Source: Sipunculus nudus (taxonomy: Eukaryota; Annelida; Sipuncula; Golfingiida; Sipunculidae). From it: a DNA stretch of 64,000 bases. The notes under the pieces were generated by a model. The model was not told the DNA's origin. It ran no database searches and saw nothing but the letters and a program-made list of their open reading frames with translations. The position numbers were made by a program, and so were the translations under genes. The DNA lies in assembly GCA_026874595.1 (NCBI GenBank), contig CM049310.1, forward strand, positions 87,981,056-88,045,055, read 5' to 3'. Shown one piece after another: positions 12,945 to 25,135 of the stretch (position 1 is its first letter; each line of letters starts with the position of its first letter).

Positions 12945-13935
12945 TGTCAGTATGGTAATATTAAAGTTTGAAAGAATAATCTCAAAATTTCAAAGAGCAC
13001 CTACTGCCTTCATAGTGGAACAGACTGTAGTATATATATGGACAACAAAGAAACGTTTATTTACGAAATCATTGCATAGACGAACATGTTAAAATCAATA
13101 ATGACCCATGGTTGTTTTTGTATTAATTTATGCAGTGAACACGGTTAAACTGTAAAAAGCTTTAAATATTCCTTTATAAGGTTTATATATCGGTATACAC
13201 GGGAATCAAATTACTCAAGAATATTTAGCAGCTAAGACTCATGCACCAGTTTTATATAGCCATGCAAACAGAATGCTGAAACCATGCAAAAAACTATTTA
13301 TATAGAAGTATCACAATTTATTCATTAAATAAATAAATGGCAAAGTTGAGATATGTATATATATACACTTTGTTAAAGATAAATTTTGTTCATATGGTGT
13401 CATATTTAAAACGGAAGACTCCGCTATCAAGTTTACACACACACACATATATATATCTCCTCTCAACTAGCACCTTACAATGTCCTAATCATTCGAATCC
13501 TATTAAATATAGTCATCATGTTGTCCACACCTTTCTATATTTCAAATTCATCAATATAATAAAATCGCACCCCTCTTTCAATCAGAAGATTACCATCTTG
13601 GAAGTCAGAGTGAGCTTCATAAGCTTTAAGTAGCTTGCGCTCAATCCATTGATACGTCTTTATCTATATATGTCAACGTAGGATACCATTATAATGTACT
13701 TACTAAACATTGTATCAATAAATAATTCAAACAAACAAATCTATTTATATGTTAAGTGCAATTCATATGCCTGCATGCATAGAAGAATTGTTCTGAACTT
13801 TACATTTAATGGTTTTCTTTTTCTTTTTTATTCGTTTGGATACACAAAAATAATTAGACCTGTGGAATGAAAAATATAGTGTCTATCTGCATGTATAATC
13901 CCAAAGTTCGTGATGCCCTCGTTTTAACTATTTGT
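12945..13935. other. Intergenic, AT-rich, no gene seen
   Basis: TATA-rich sequence with A/T frames such as 13337-13633 (98 codons). That frame has the composition of random AT-rich DNA and no domain. Confidence 0.45.
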
Positions 13936-14520
13936 TGCACGTCTTGGTGCCGACAGGTACGTCATGGCTGTATTTTCCTCCACGGAGTCCGCACAAAAAG
14001 TTCGGCAACTGTACGTCTGTTAACCGTATCAGTGGCAGCGAACTACCGCGGGGTAATGACATCCTAAATCGAGAGGGGTTGTGTTTGTTTAGTACAAAAA
14101 ATAATCCCCCTTGGCAGGAAGGTCTGAACTTCAGATGTTTAAGCTGCAAGCTTAAGAATATATACGTTACCAGAAGAACTATTTAGCGCCAACACATGCA
14201 GTGCGTAACCTCACAGACGCAAAACTCATTTTAACTACCATAAAGTTGTTGAATACCAGCCATAAATAAAAAATAACGTAAAGTTGATAAAAGTCTGCCA
14301 TCAACTAAAAAAATACCGTAAAGTTTGTAAACAGAGCTTCATGCGCGGTGTTGGCTTTCGGACGAGCAGGCGCTTTGGTTTGGGCCTTCCGCCCTTTCTC
14401 CGTTTGCCTAATTAGTTTCATTTGGCAACAAATGTCACACGATACATTTTCCGGAACCCCGTATGGTTCCCGGCTGACATCCGCGCACAAGGCATTGGCA
14501 GGGGACCGGCATTTATTTAG
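13936..14520. promoter_or_regulatory. Candidate non-coding regulatory island
   Basis: Sequence complexity and GC rise against the flanks. Overlapping short frames occur on both strands (13928-14149 and 13932-14186; 14305-14490) without a recognisable domain. This pattern suggests a constrained non-coding block rather than a coding exon. The call rests on composition only. Confidence 0.25.
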
Positions 14521-15088
14521 CTAGGTCACGAACCTGTTGTTGCTTGTATAAATATATACAAGAAGTTATTTTATGTCTCAGGTTACACGTGAGTCAGAAC
14601 AAAACTGAATGAGCAAACATGTTGACGGGATGGGCGAGACACGAAAACATTATCTTTAAGATTCGCTTGATTGGCATGATAGTTACCATATGACTGCACG
14701 CACGCGTACATGCACGTCATTAATAATGATACATCTAGATTCTGAAACGATGCCATTTCAAAAGCTGAATTAAAACAGACACAAGGGCATATCCCGCCCG
14801 CATAAGTTTTTAGCTTGGTGTATATGTACTAAATGCAAAGGTTAAAATACCCGTTTTATAAACTTGTATGTTCAATCCTTATATAAATGTCTCTATGCAT
14901 TTTAATTTTCTGACTGGACTGCAATATTTCATATATAAGGCCTAGAATGTCATTTACGATTGGGGTCTTTTATTAAAAAACAAAAGTTATCGAAATAATC
15001 TGTAATTGATGGCAATCACCAATTTACTCCGATCTTTATGTAGGATCAAGAAATGAACCACATATGAAACGCAAATTAGCTTATAACT

Positions 15089-15091
<3 letters not shown>
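14521..15091. other. Intergenic, nothing recognised
   Basis: AT-rich sequence. A short GC patch with 'cgcacgcgtac' lies near 14698-14708. Confidence 0.4.

Positions 15092-15133
<42 letters not shown>
15092..15133. repeat. (GA)n microsatellite
   Basis: An uninterrupted GA tract of about 42 bp. Confidence 0.95.
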
Positions 15134-15136
<3 letters not shown>

Positions 15137-16969
15137 GTTGGTTTAGGGCTACGTCGAACGTATGTCGTTCAAGGAACTTCATACCAATATCGAATGTTGG
15201 ATATTTTAGAATTTATTTATTAAAATAATACTTTCTGTATAACCAGCAACAATGTATATATATTCAAATACATGTTTTCTTAAAAAATATTTAAAGTAAA
15301 TCTACAGTTTTGCATATCACCTCAGGGGAAAACTCATTCCAGGAACTCATTCCTAGAAAATTTAGCAGTCAGTCATCCTGTTCTCGTTTGTTACTATAAA
15401 TATTTGAAAGAGGAGAAGATAGGCCAGGATTCTGCATATTAGCAGACCCGAGTTTACACCCCAAGTGGGGCTATCCACACGGGGCGTCTCACAGTAACCA
15501 CGGCTGTCATAACAAGAGACCATGCGCTAATTAACAGAGTCACCTATCAAGTGCTAGTCTTAACGCCTAAACCGCACCACAGCGGGACCAATTAGTACTC
15601 CGCCAGGCCAAAATATAGTGCGACCTTTTGTGAGGGAGCAGTACTTTCGGCCCCTGTTACAGACTTGCCGAGACGAGAACGGACGTCTAGCAAAATGAAA
15701 ATACACTTGCTTCAGATTTCTGTCTGAATGTCTGGAATTCTTACTTGAGCACTGGCTACATCCAAGTCCGGGCGATCCGCCCCTAATGATGTCTGATTCA
15801 GTATTTTTAGCGTCAATTCTCTGTACATTAAATCCCCAGAGAGACAATTTCGTAAGTCTACAAGCTATATACGTTGTAGAACAGTTGTCGGAATGCTTCC
15901 TTTTATTTTACTTCAGAAAAATATAGTCATAATCCATGAAAAACAATTACAATATATACCCATGCAGTATGTGATATGTTAGCGCGGACGCCATCCGGAA
16001 ATAGTGGCATCGTTTGTTTGCTGATCAGAAGAGGTCCTATGTCATAATATACACCAATCCATTTGTAAGTCTTTAATAGTTCATACCTGTGACTGGTATA
16101 AGAGTTAAAAAAGAAAACATATTAAATATCCTAATGTTTCGACTTAAACGCTAAAACAAACCTGGAATCAAACACCAAAGGGCATACACATCACAAACCA
16201 TATGAATCGATAACCACCAGTGACATCACACACTAACTGTAACTTTACTTGCATTTCCTGATAAAATATACAAGCTATATCTTGATGGAGCATTTGCATA
16301 AGAACTGACTAAATGGGGAAAATACGATGTAATATATTGCTATATTATTATCCATATCTATGAAATTAAATTAACACTAAATGTAGCCATGAAAGATGAT
16401 TTCTTAATGTAGAATGACGTTTAACAAAACGAGGGAATTTGTCAATTACGTAGAGGGGATGGTAGTTATTAATACCTGTCCCATTTCAAAACACTCGATA
16501 GCGAATATGTATAACCCATTAATCGAAAGCCAAATGTATCGCATGATGCAATCAGGTTTAAAACAGGTTATATTTAGGCCTACATGATGCGAAAATCAAC
16601 TTATACAGCCTGTAATATCACATATAGTCCAACAATATACCGTGCATGCATGGTTATCATATAAAAAATTTAGATGCGGAGTCATAGACATTTCTGGTAT
16701 GATTACATTTTTAAATATTTTATATGCTAATTTTTGGGATAAATAGTTTAACAGATTTTCATTCTTACAATTCAAACATTTCCTTATGATCTTATACATG
16801 GTAATATTATGACATTAATGTAGGTGTAATGGTGACTACATAGTAGTTTTAAAACCTGCTACAATAACCGATAGGTTTCAATATGTAGCACTTTATACAT
16901 AGAAGTACAGCGACTGCCTGTGAACCTAATATATATTGAATGAAGTCACGGCGTTTCTGACGGCGCATA
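15134..16969. other. Intergenic; complex island at ~15420-15850
   Basis: The island is less AT-rich than its flanks and holds a 95-codon minus-strand frame (15560-15847) with no domain. The remainder is AT-rich. No repeat or exon signals were recognised. Confidence 0.35.
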
Positions 16970-17440
16970 CATAAGATGGTCGGCATATGCAAAGGCCCGG
17001 TGCACGTGGCGGCCATTTGAACCGGTGATTCAGGTGAGCTATTGTTCTTCCGGTTCGCTGATTAATCCAATATAATGTGAGCAGACGATACCCTTTAATG
17101 CGCGCCAAAAGTGGTCCTCAAAGAGGCGGTCGCCCGGGTGGCACGTGCATAGGTCCCTAATGTTGCAGTTAATGATTTAATGACCAAGTGCATAATGATA
17201 ACTCTTGGGTCTTGCTGTGCATTTTGGGTGGTCCTGCGCTTATTGGGTTGCGTATATTTCAGACACGACGTCACGAGTTGGTCACGTGGCCCACAAAATT
17301 CCCAGGAAAAAGTAATCTACGAATAGCGCTTGGTCTTTGTTCTGGGGACCTCTGCATTGTGTGCTATACATCTAGGACTGACGTAACACCTTGTAATTAA
17401 ACAAGACGTCACGTGTTCATAAACTCTACCACAATGGGAG
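16970..17440. promoter_or_regulatory. Candidate regulatory island with four E-boxes and three CRE-like sites
   Basis: CACGTG occurs at 17003-17008, 17142-17147, 17283-17288 and 17410-17415, spaced 139, 141 and 127 bp apart. CRE-like sites lie at 17267-17274 (GACGTCAC), 17379-17386 (TGACGTAA) and 17405-17412 (GACGTCAC, overlapping the last E-box). CACGTG binds bHLH-leucine zipper factors and TGACGTCA binds bZIP factors. Whether the island is active cannot be judged from sequence alone. Confidence 0.35.
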
Positions 17441-17843
17441 TTATTTCTCAATCTTGGGTATCCTGTAATTTTTACCCGTTTTACTGATTTTATGGAAGTG
17501 TTATCGCGAATGATTGAATTAAGTTGATCAGAAATGTACTTCAGACAAAAAAAAAAAACAATTAATAAGGAATGATTGTTTACAATATTTAAATTATATA
17601 TTAATTTGTATGTAAAATAAAACAGGAGATGTATGTATACAATATATAAGTTAGATAAAAATGTATATAAGCTATAGATATATGCATTGTAAGTCATTTG
17701 TGATGTAATACATAACTGCATCAAGTATATAGCATGTAGGTTTAGAGCCAGATTGTCATAGCCATTTGCAACAAGCATACGCATGCGCGTAAAGGTCGTC
17801 TGGCGAGTTTGGGTTAAGTGGAAAAGTGTAGTGAGTTTTGTTA
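17441..17843. other. AT-rich intergenic
   Basis: A 155-codon minus-strand frame (17317-17784) crosses this stretch. Its product is rich in I, Y, N and L from AT-rich codons and has no domain, so it is not called. Confidence 0.5.
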
Positions 17844-18160
17844 AAGGGGCCTATTCCGATAGCTGACGTCTATCAATTAAAGATAATCCCTTGAACCTTT
17901 TACAAAAATAGGTAAAAAAAAAGCCGACCCCCCCCCCCCCCAGGGGCTGTTCGTTTTGCTTGTTATCCACGTGCTTATATATAACTTATGGGTATCCCGT
18001 AAAACTAATATAATAATATTCAACAAGGCGGCAAGTCAAACGAACCAGAGTTTTGCAAAGTTTTGCAACTATATATATAGTGAACTTTTAACATCCGCAT
18101 ACATACACAAACCAGGCGCCTATGGTTACATGGTTTTTATGTTTGTCAATATATATATAT
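17844..18160 (+). repeat. Dispersed repeat family B, copy 1
   Basis: This copy shares an ordered series with 26108-26508 and 29957-30346: 'aatcccttgaaccttttac', 'aaatagg', a tract near 'cttgttttg', 'ggcggcaagtca', 'ttttgca', 'catacatacacaa..cc', then 'tttgtcaa'. It has a C-run at 17930-17941. All three copies are in the same orientation, and no protein is conserved between them. Confidence 0.65.
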
Positions 18161-19209
18161 TTTTTTCTACTTTTATCATTTTAGAAATAACAAATAGGTT
18201 CTTTCTTTGATAAACTATATATTATCACTCGTCGTCAATGATGTACACATTCTTGTATAAAGGTCTTTACTTCAAGGGTTATTAATTATGAACACTGGAT
18301 TTTTTTTCTCTGTAGGAATATGTATATTGGTGGGAATAATAAATGTTAAAAAATGATGTTTAATTCTAGCGCGTGTTTATCCAGCTTTGATTTAGGCAGC
18401 AATTCTGGCAAAAAAACCTCCATTTTGAATTAATTCAAAATTGCTTCAAATGTATAATATACTCCACAAGGTATTTCACGTTCATTTTCATATAAGATTT
18501 TTTAAAATAAATTGAAATTTTTTAATTATTTAAATGTTGCACATTTACCACAGACCACTTTTAGTGTCCTAATTTTAAACAGAATGACAATATCTAAAAA
18601 CCGTTCCCCCTTCTTTTATTTTTCTTTCATGTCTAAAATAAAATGTGAAATATTTAACTGAATCAAAATTGAAACATTAAATTTTAGTTAGAAAGAAAAT
18701 GATATATGCTTAATGGATTTAATATTAATTTTAAATGACTTTTGGTAGAATTTTATTAAAGTGAATTTTGCCAGGGAGCTATATATATATATAACTTTGA
18801 AAAAATCATATGGAGAAACAGTAACTTTGAGTGTGTGCATGCCTCCGTTTACTTCAAAGTCCGTATGGCCCATGGCCCCCGCCAATCGAGGATATATACT
18901 GTGGTTGCCTTCATATTCACGAGGTTATATTTTCGAGATTTTCATTTTTAGGGTTTCACAAGGGCTCCATTTTCGCGAATTCAGGATACAGTATGTAAAA
19001 TCCTAGCCTTTTGCGAAACATCGACCGAGCAGGAATTCTTATTCATTACAATCAGATATAATCATAAGATCTTTCATTCATAATTATGGTCGTTATTCGT
19101 TATTAAATATGGTACGCGACATGACAGGCCTAGATATATGGTAAATGAAATGCCTATAGGAGGGTATATATATACATGGTATAAGCGAATGCACATGTGA
19201 TCAGGGGCG
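18161..19209. other. AT-rich intergenic
   Basis: Long A/T runs with no supported gene. Around 18890-18990 lies a 'cgaggttatattttcgaga' and 'ttttcgcgaattca' patch like other dispersed repeats of this type at about 5700-5790. Its family was not resolved. Confidence 0.4.
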
Positions 19210-19440
19210 TCTTATTCACGGAGGGTTTTTTTCCTCGATAATTTCCCTTTTGCAAATATCGGAATATGAAACCCTCGCAAAAAAGGAAACCCCTGTATTT
19301 TCACTTGGGTCTCTTTGATTGTCAATTTGTTAGCAGGATTACGAAACAAATGAAACAACCAATTTTCGTGAAATTTTGCTGAGGGATGGAGAATGAGCAA
19401 CGTCAAATTTTGGTGCGGATTCGGATAAATTAAGGGAAGA
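19210..19440 (-). repeat. Dispersed repeat family A, minus-strand copy
   Basis: Read on the minus strand it starts 'cgaatccgcaccaaaatttg', continues to 'aaatttcacgaaaattggtt' and ends in 'cctgctaacaaa'. The first two blocks parallel the copies at about 5100-5370 and 24034-24300, which shows an ordered though diverged match. Confidence 0.5.
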
Positions 19441-20245
19441 TCCAAAAGGAATGTCCTTCCGAGGAGGGCGCCATCTACACTAAATGACAATTAAGCTTTT
19501 TGGGTTTTGGACGTGTTGGTTATATTTTGAATGCGTTCTGGATACACACGGAGGTGTCGACGTGGGCGGAAGTGTGGGCTGCCGGGGTTCTGCTTGTTTC
19601 ACAGGCGTGTTGCGTTTGATAGTTCTAATCAAGTAAGATCTGTGCCTGCGCGCTTCCTTGAGTACCCGTATATAAAGGCTTCTTGGAAACAAAGCCTGAT
19701 GTCACACACACGCCATATCGTGGAGTCAGTGCCATCCAGGTGGGCTGTGACACGTGCCGGCCATTTTAGCCTTCTAATTCACAGAGTTCTGGGCACATAG
19801 AGAAACCTTACAGAAAGAGGTGAGACATCAAGACAGAAACAAAGACGGTCAACCATCCACTGACAGACTACACTGCCCTTAAACCATATGACAAACTATG
19901 GACTGTAATTTTCTCAGCGAGGGGGAAGAGGACATCTATTATTACCCTCACGGCGTCTTCGCACGCGCACGCGGTGCCGCTGGAGTTCGTTATTCGGAGT
20001 CTCACGACCTTTCTCGTGGACACCCGCGAAAGGATACTGAATCGTGTCAAGTGACGTCACCCCCTGCTGTGCTGGTTTCCCAGACTCCGTGCTGGTTCCC
20101 CTTACATCCGAGCCCAAACATCCAATCAACGTCTTTAATGTTATTGGATTATTATTACAATGGGGGGCGTCATGTGAATTCTATAGGGTACTATAGACCA
20201 ACATCCGCAATTAACATGACATTTCCTTCCACCAAACCTTGATTA
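19441..20245. promoter_or_regulatory. Candidate non-coding regulatory island
   Basis: GC and complexity are higher than in the flanks over 19500-20240. A 114-codon + frame (19898-20242) and an opposing frame cover the same bases, with no domain, no clear splice sites and no homologue recognised. An unknown short protein is possible, but a constrained regulatory block is more likely. Confidence 0.25.
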
Positions 20246-21039
20246 AACCTGTATATGAGTAATTATATATACCTATACATTTAAAATATACGTGCCTGCA
20301 TACGCGTGAAGTTTTTACTGCACATGCATGTACTGGGAAGATATTTATATATATGTATTATTTATGTTCCATTATATAAAGATTCTGTGTAAAATCATTA
20401 AATATAAATATTAAAAATCTTGCATTTGCGTATTTCCTTTAAAAAAATGCTCATGGGTTATTGATTTCTGACAGACATTTTCGAACTTTTTTTTTTTGGG
20501 GGGGGGGGGGTTACTGTAAGGCGACACCTGGTGGTTACTGATTCTTGAATAAGTAAAATTTATCTTAAGATTTTTAATTATCCATTATAAATGTTAAGCC
20601 CTAGTGTATACTTGTATGTTGGAGAGAGACAGAAAGAATGACAAAATGGAATTAATGCAGACCAGAAACTGTGAAAGGGAGCTAACATTTATAGGTATAT
20701 ATGTGGTCTGGTTTGTCTATATTTAAAGACTCGAACAGTCCGTCGTCAGCAACAAATGTTGCTAGTGTGATGGAAAAGGTCCAATGACGTGCCTTTTTAT
20801 ATATGAATATCTTATACATGAACAGGTGTGTTTTCAGAAAACCTGCTGCCGTGTAGTAAGTTTAACTTAAATATCACAAAAGTTTAATTCTGAAAGATTA
20901 AATGCCGTTTGAAACTGACGGAATATAAGCTTTACTTAATACCGTCGCATGAAGAAGGGATATTTATTTATAAAAACAGGATGACATAAGTTATTATATA
21001 AAACCTAAGGGTCTTATTATATAAAAAGGAAACTACAGT
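20246..21039. other. AT-rich intergenic
   Basis: It contains a T-run followed by a G-run at 20488-20510 and otherwise nothing recognised. Confidence 0.45.
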
Positions 21040-21890
21040 TCCATCATGATCGGTTCATCAAAATATTCCCATAGATATGGTCGGATGTGACACGCGAGGG
21101 TTGTCCCACGGTGAGTGATGAAGCGGCCGCCGAGGTGGCTCCTATGATGGATGAAGTTAGTGGCACGGTAGACAGACGACTTCATCAGACGATAAATCCG
21201 ACTGGTGCACGTGCTGGGTCCCTCTACAGAAAATAAAAACTAATGTCGAGGAGGCGAAATTTAATCTTCTATAACCATATGGCACGGCGTTACCTTTGAA
21301 CCGTTTGATCATAGATCACACAACCGAGCGGTGCGTCAATCCAGCATGATTCCCAAATTGTCGCATCTGCTTAATTATTGGTTAGTGAACGTGATTTTCT
21401 TATCCGTGGCTCGAACCGTATGAGGACACTTACCACCGCCAGCGGTCTTGCTTTTGCAGGCATGAAAAGGCTGTTTGATCTAATGAGGTCACCCCCTTCA
21501 ACCCCGCTGGCCCTCCATGAAATTTCATTTTTCCTAGCAGTTGTAGGTGTTTTGTCCCCCTAATGAGAAACTTGTGTTCCCCTGCCGGGTTCAAGCAGTT
21601 TACAAATTCATAAATCAATGGAAAGTTGACTGGAGTCGCCGCCCATGTGATGTATCGGAGGTGCCATTGATCAGAGCTGAACTTGCGGAAAATCAGCCAC
21701 GATTTGTGCTTGCGGATTTCCCAATTATCGTTCCGTACTATCTCTAACTAGCCTCATTAAATCTCTCCGCTAAAACTGGGCGTGACTTCTATGGATGTCG
21801 TCCCCGGATAGCTCGCATCACCAATGTGACTGTTTGTTCCTTCCGCTCCTGCATGGTCACGTGACTGTCTATGTGATTGGCTGTTTATAC
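21040..21890. promoter_or_regulatory. Candidate non-coding regulatory island
   Basis: Complex, balanced composition holds several short frames on both strands, none with a domain. It contains CACGTG at 21209-21214 and again near 21863-21868 ('ggtcacgtgact'), and CCAAT-like 'gattggc' near 21876. Composition and motifs alone support this. Confidence 0.25.
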
Positions 21891-22049
21891 TAAGCACATG
21901 GAATTATTTTATTATTTAATTCTGGTAAAGCCCAAAGTTCCGACATAAACAGATAAACGTGCACGGGTATATATAGTTCTGCCACCATTCCCTGTGAAAC
22001 GGTGGATTCATTAATGATTATGATGCATGATGTGTTATTTTTTTATATG

Positions 22050-22094
<45 letters not shown>

Positions 22095-22400
22095 GGGGGG
22101 GAGAGAACGTTTCAGCATCACATATTGATAGTTTATGACAACTACAACATATGAGAAGTGAACGTTAAAGCTTAATCTGACATTTCCACTAATAACTTAG
22201 GATGACATTCCCTCAGCTTACGTGGATATGGTACCTGTTACCTCGGTGATATTCCATCTGAGGGAGTGATATAAAGTTTTTTTCTGATTTTATGAAGTTC
22301 CGTCAATAGCACTTTTACAGATACCAGAGAAAGTTTATAACACGAAAATTGAATTAATAGATAGCATTTATTATGACATTTCTATATTATATAAACACGC
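21891..22400. repeat. AT-rich spacer with (GA)n tract at 22053-22091
   Basis: The (GA)n tract is followed by a G-run (22094-22101). The surroundings are AT-rich without features. Confidence 0.8.
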
Positions 22401-22860
22401 ACGTCCATACTTCAAGTCATTTAGGGCCCAGAGTGGTAGCTCCGCGGGGCAGATCGGCAGGTACCAGGAATATCCACGGTATGGCATTCCAGAAATGAAT
22501 AAATCCATTAATGTTGAGTGTCTCTGGCACATCAGGCTGAGCGGCCGAGCGAGGACAAAACAATAAAACCCCGTTTACCGTAAATGGATTACTCTTAGGG
22601 GCTGGGGTGGGCAGTGGAGGTCTGGAGTCCGGCGCATTGTCGATATCCGAAGATGGTTGCAGAAGTGGGACGGGCTTCCTCGGTTAGCTCACCGGGAAAC
22701 ATGTTGCAACCCTTTAATCTCAATTTGCTAAATGAAAACCCCATTAAGCGCTTCTTGCCCCCGCCGAGCCGTCGGCTAAAAGCGACGGTGGACGCCGAGC
22801 GGAAATTCGTGTCATGTGAATGAGTACGGAAATTCCTCCATTGAAGTCAAAACGAAGAAC
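22401..22860. promoter_or_regulatory. Candidate non-coding regulatory island
   Basis: A GC-rich island reads through 'ccccattaagcgcttcttgc' and 'ccgccgagccgtcggc'. A 69-codon frame (22614-22823) ends at its right side; its product has no recognisable domain. TAAT/ATTA words near 22710-22745 could be homeodomain sites. The function is not known. Confidence 0.25.
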
Positions 22861-23429
22861 CTTTATTGCCTACAGGTAAAATCGAAGACAGCGTCTTTCA
22901 AAGCTGAAGCTGTTAGTTTGTGCTTCCCCTTGAAGCTTGTTTGATTGTTCCTCAGGGGATATTGAGCCTCAATCCCCACTTCCTTATGTGATATATCATA
23001 AAGCCTTTTTAACAGTAGCCATAGAAAACATTTTAAGTATGTGGTATCAATGAATCCATATACATACAAAATATTTACTTTTTTATGAAGCATATTTAAT
23101 TGTTTTGTTTGATACGAAATTTATTATCTTTATTTGCATACCTTACGAGTCCAATTTTATATACATGGTTACAGTCATTTTTTAGTTGCAAGATTGAATT
23201 TCCTCACACAGACTGAGGTTACATAACATCATACATGCATGGCTTATACATTAAAACCTATCTGAAAGACCATCTGTCTTAAAAGATCACCTGTATATTA
23301 AAACGACTCTTGAGTGAAACGAAAGAAATCACATTGGTTAAATTAAAACTGATCTATCTATAATCAGACCACCTGTGAATTAAGACCACCTTTGGCCCAG
23401 TCCCACGGGTAGTCTGATTACACAGGTTT

Positions 23430-23431
<2 letters not shown>
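22861..23431. other. AT-rich intergenic
   Basis: Near 23290-23410 words such as 'gaccacctgtgaattaag' and 'cctatctgaaagaccatc' recur in altered form, hinting at a decayed short repeat. No gene was seen. Confidence 0.35.

Positions 23432-23517
<86 letters not shown>
23432..23517. repeat. Compound (TA)n(TG)n microsatellite
   Basis: About 37 bp of alternating TA run into about 49 bp of TG repeats with one interruption. Confidence 0.95.
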
Positions 23518-24033
23518 TGAACGGTACGTATGCATGATTACCGCTGCGAAATGATTTCACATTCGTTTATATATTTGTTCATTAATTGGCATCTTTGTTT
23601 GTTTGTCTGTAAGTGGGATCACGTGAAAATAAACGGAACCAGTTTCCATGAAACTCCAGGGGAAACGTGGGAGATGCATGCATATTTCCCTCGGAGACCA
23701 CGCTAAATCAAATTATGCAAATAACTGAAAATTTGCAAGATTATGGAAATCCGCAATTACATTTTGAGGACTGCTCCAGTAGGGTATTTTACCATGGCGG
23801 AATTCTTTATTCTACTGACCAGCTTTTTCCAGTGCTTAAAGTACATGAACACTACATATATATATTCAAAAACATTTAGTATCAGTAGGGGCACATTTGT
23901 TCACCCCAGCAACCTGTGCTCTAACCAGGGAACTGGTGAATTGAGGGGGTTCCTATTGTGCGATTTACCCAAAACCGTGTTTGGTTTAACTCATTCCGGT
24001 CATATTCAGTAGTTCACTCGTGCGCATTAGTGA
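23518..24033. other. Intergenic, nothing recognised
   Basis: Mixed composition with two overlapping short + frames (23667-23879 and 23743-24012) and no domain. Confidence 0.4.
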
Positions 24034-24300
24034 CTGAACATTTCTGAATATTCCTTGATGACGATCCTGAATCCGGACCATGTTCCGGATCCACATCAAA
24101 ATCTAATCCATTCTTCATTGGCCTATTCCGGAAATGCCGTGAAAATTTCATCAGGTTCCGTTCATGATTGAGTGAGTTATGCTGTGAACAACCACACACA
24201 CACACACACAGACACACACACACACATGCACACAAACACACACGCGAACGGGGATGAAAGCATACCATCCTGGCGGTGACGACAACCACCTGCATGCGGG
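24034..24300 (+). repeat. Dispersed repeat family A, best-preserved copy
   Basis: The order is 'attccttgatgacgatcctg', 'ggatccacatcaaaatctaa', 'attcttcattggcc', 'gaaaatttcatca', 'ccgttcatg', 'gagttatgctgtgaacaac', an (AC)n tract at 24190-24242, then 'cgaacgggga' and a short end. Partial members lie at about 5100-5370 (-), 10115-10225 (+) and 19210-19440 (-). The frames inside it are chance frames through the (AC)n. Confidence 0.6.
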
Positions 24301-24840
24301 ACGAGTTAGTGGTCGTATTAGTGGAGTGGTCATGTTATAATGTCGTTGCAAAAGAATAAGAAAAATAACAAAATCGACTTGTTCATCGATTGGCAGATTG
24401 ATAGATTGACTGATTTGTCGGGATTTCACATGTATAGACAACTCGATTTCCATTAAAATAATACCATATACATGCATGATTCTTTCTTTGGGATAAATAA
24501 TTCCCCAATGAACAATAGACCACTTCAAATCCCCAAGGCTCATTTCTTCATTGCACTATCCATTTCTTTTGAAGTTCCGGGAAGCTCTTCAAGAACTCAC
24601 GATTATAATTGTCCAGGTGTTAAAAACATTCAATAGACCCCGGCATGCCTGTCGGCTTACGTGGAATAACCCATCCATCAATGAATACACTGCAGTCATG
24701 AAGAAACAATTCAAGATGAAATATATTCATAATCGTGTAGACGAGAAAGACGTGCTCATTGTTTTTGCGTGCTTTTACAGGGATGTTTCTATTGTTTTGT
24801 GGTGTGGCATTGATTGTCTCTTATATGTAAGCTGACATAC
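24301..24840. other. Intergenic, nothing recognised
   Basis: A 94-codon + frame (24551-24835) has no domain or splice context. Confidence 0.4.
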
Positions 24841-25135
24841 AACAAATGAACTAGCATCCGTTCGTGACAAGCTCCAGCTCAGCTTCGAAGTGTTACAGCA
24901 GCTAATAGCCGCTAATGACTGCTGTATGGCGTTGCTGCTGCCCGGTCTTTCATTGGCTGGACAGGACCCGTATGGATAATTAGAGATCATTAGATGTTGG
25001 ATGCACAGGGCATTGGCCAAAGCTGCATGGAGCGTGAGTCGAGGCGTCAGTACGGTAGAGTACCGCAAGCACTCGGGGGAAAAGGCGTCATTCAACCTCT
25101 TGTCCGAATCGCCCTGCATTATATTCACTGGAACA
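24841..25135. promoter_or_regulatory. Candidate enhancer island with clustered TAAT sites
   Basis: A sharply GC-richer block contains gctaatagc (24901), gctaatgac (24911), gataattag (24974) and atcattag (24987) within about 95 bp. TAAT cores are bound by homeodomain proteins, including LIM-homeodomain factors. The facing 117-codon minus-strand frame (24775-25128) has no domain. Confidence 0.35.

Noticed and set aside
17317-17784. 155-codon minus-strand frame
   Set aside because: Its residues reflect AT-rich sequence (I, Y, N, L), with no domain and no splice context.
19898-20242. 114-codon + frame in a complex island
   Set aside because: The product looks mixed enough to be real, but has no domain, opposing frames cover the same bases, and no promoter or splice signals are visible.
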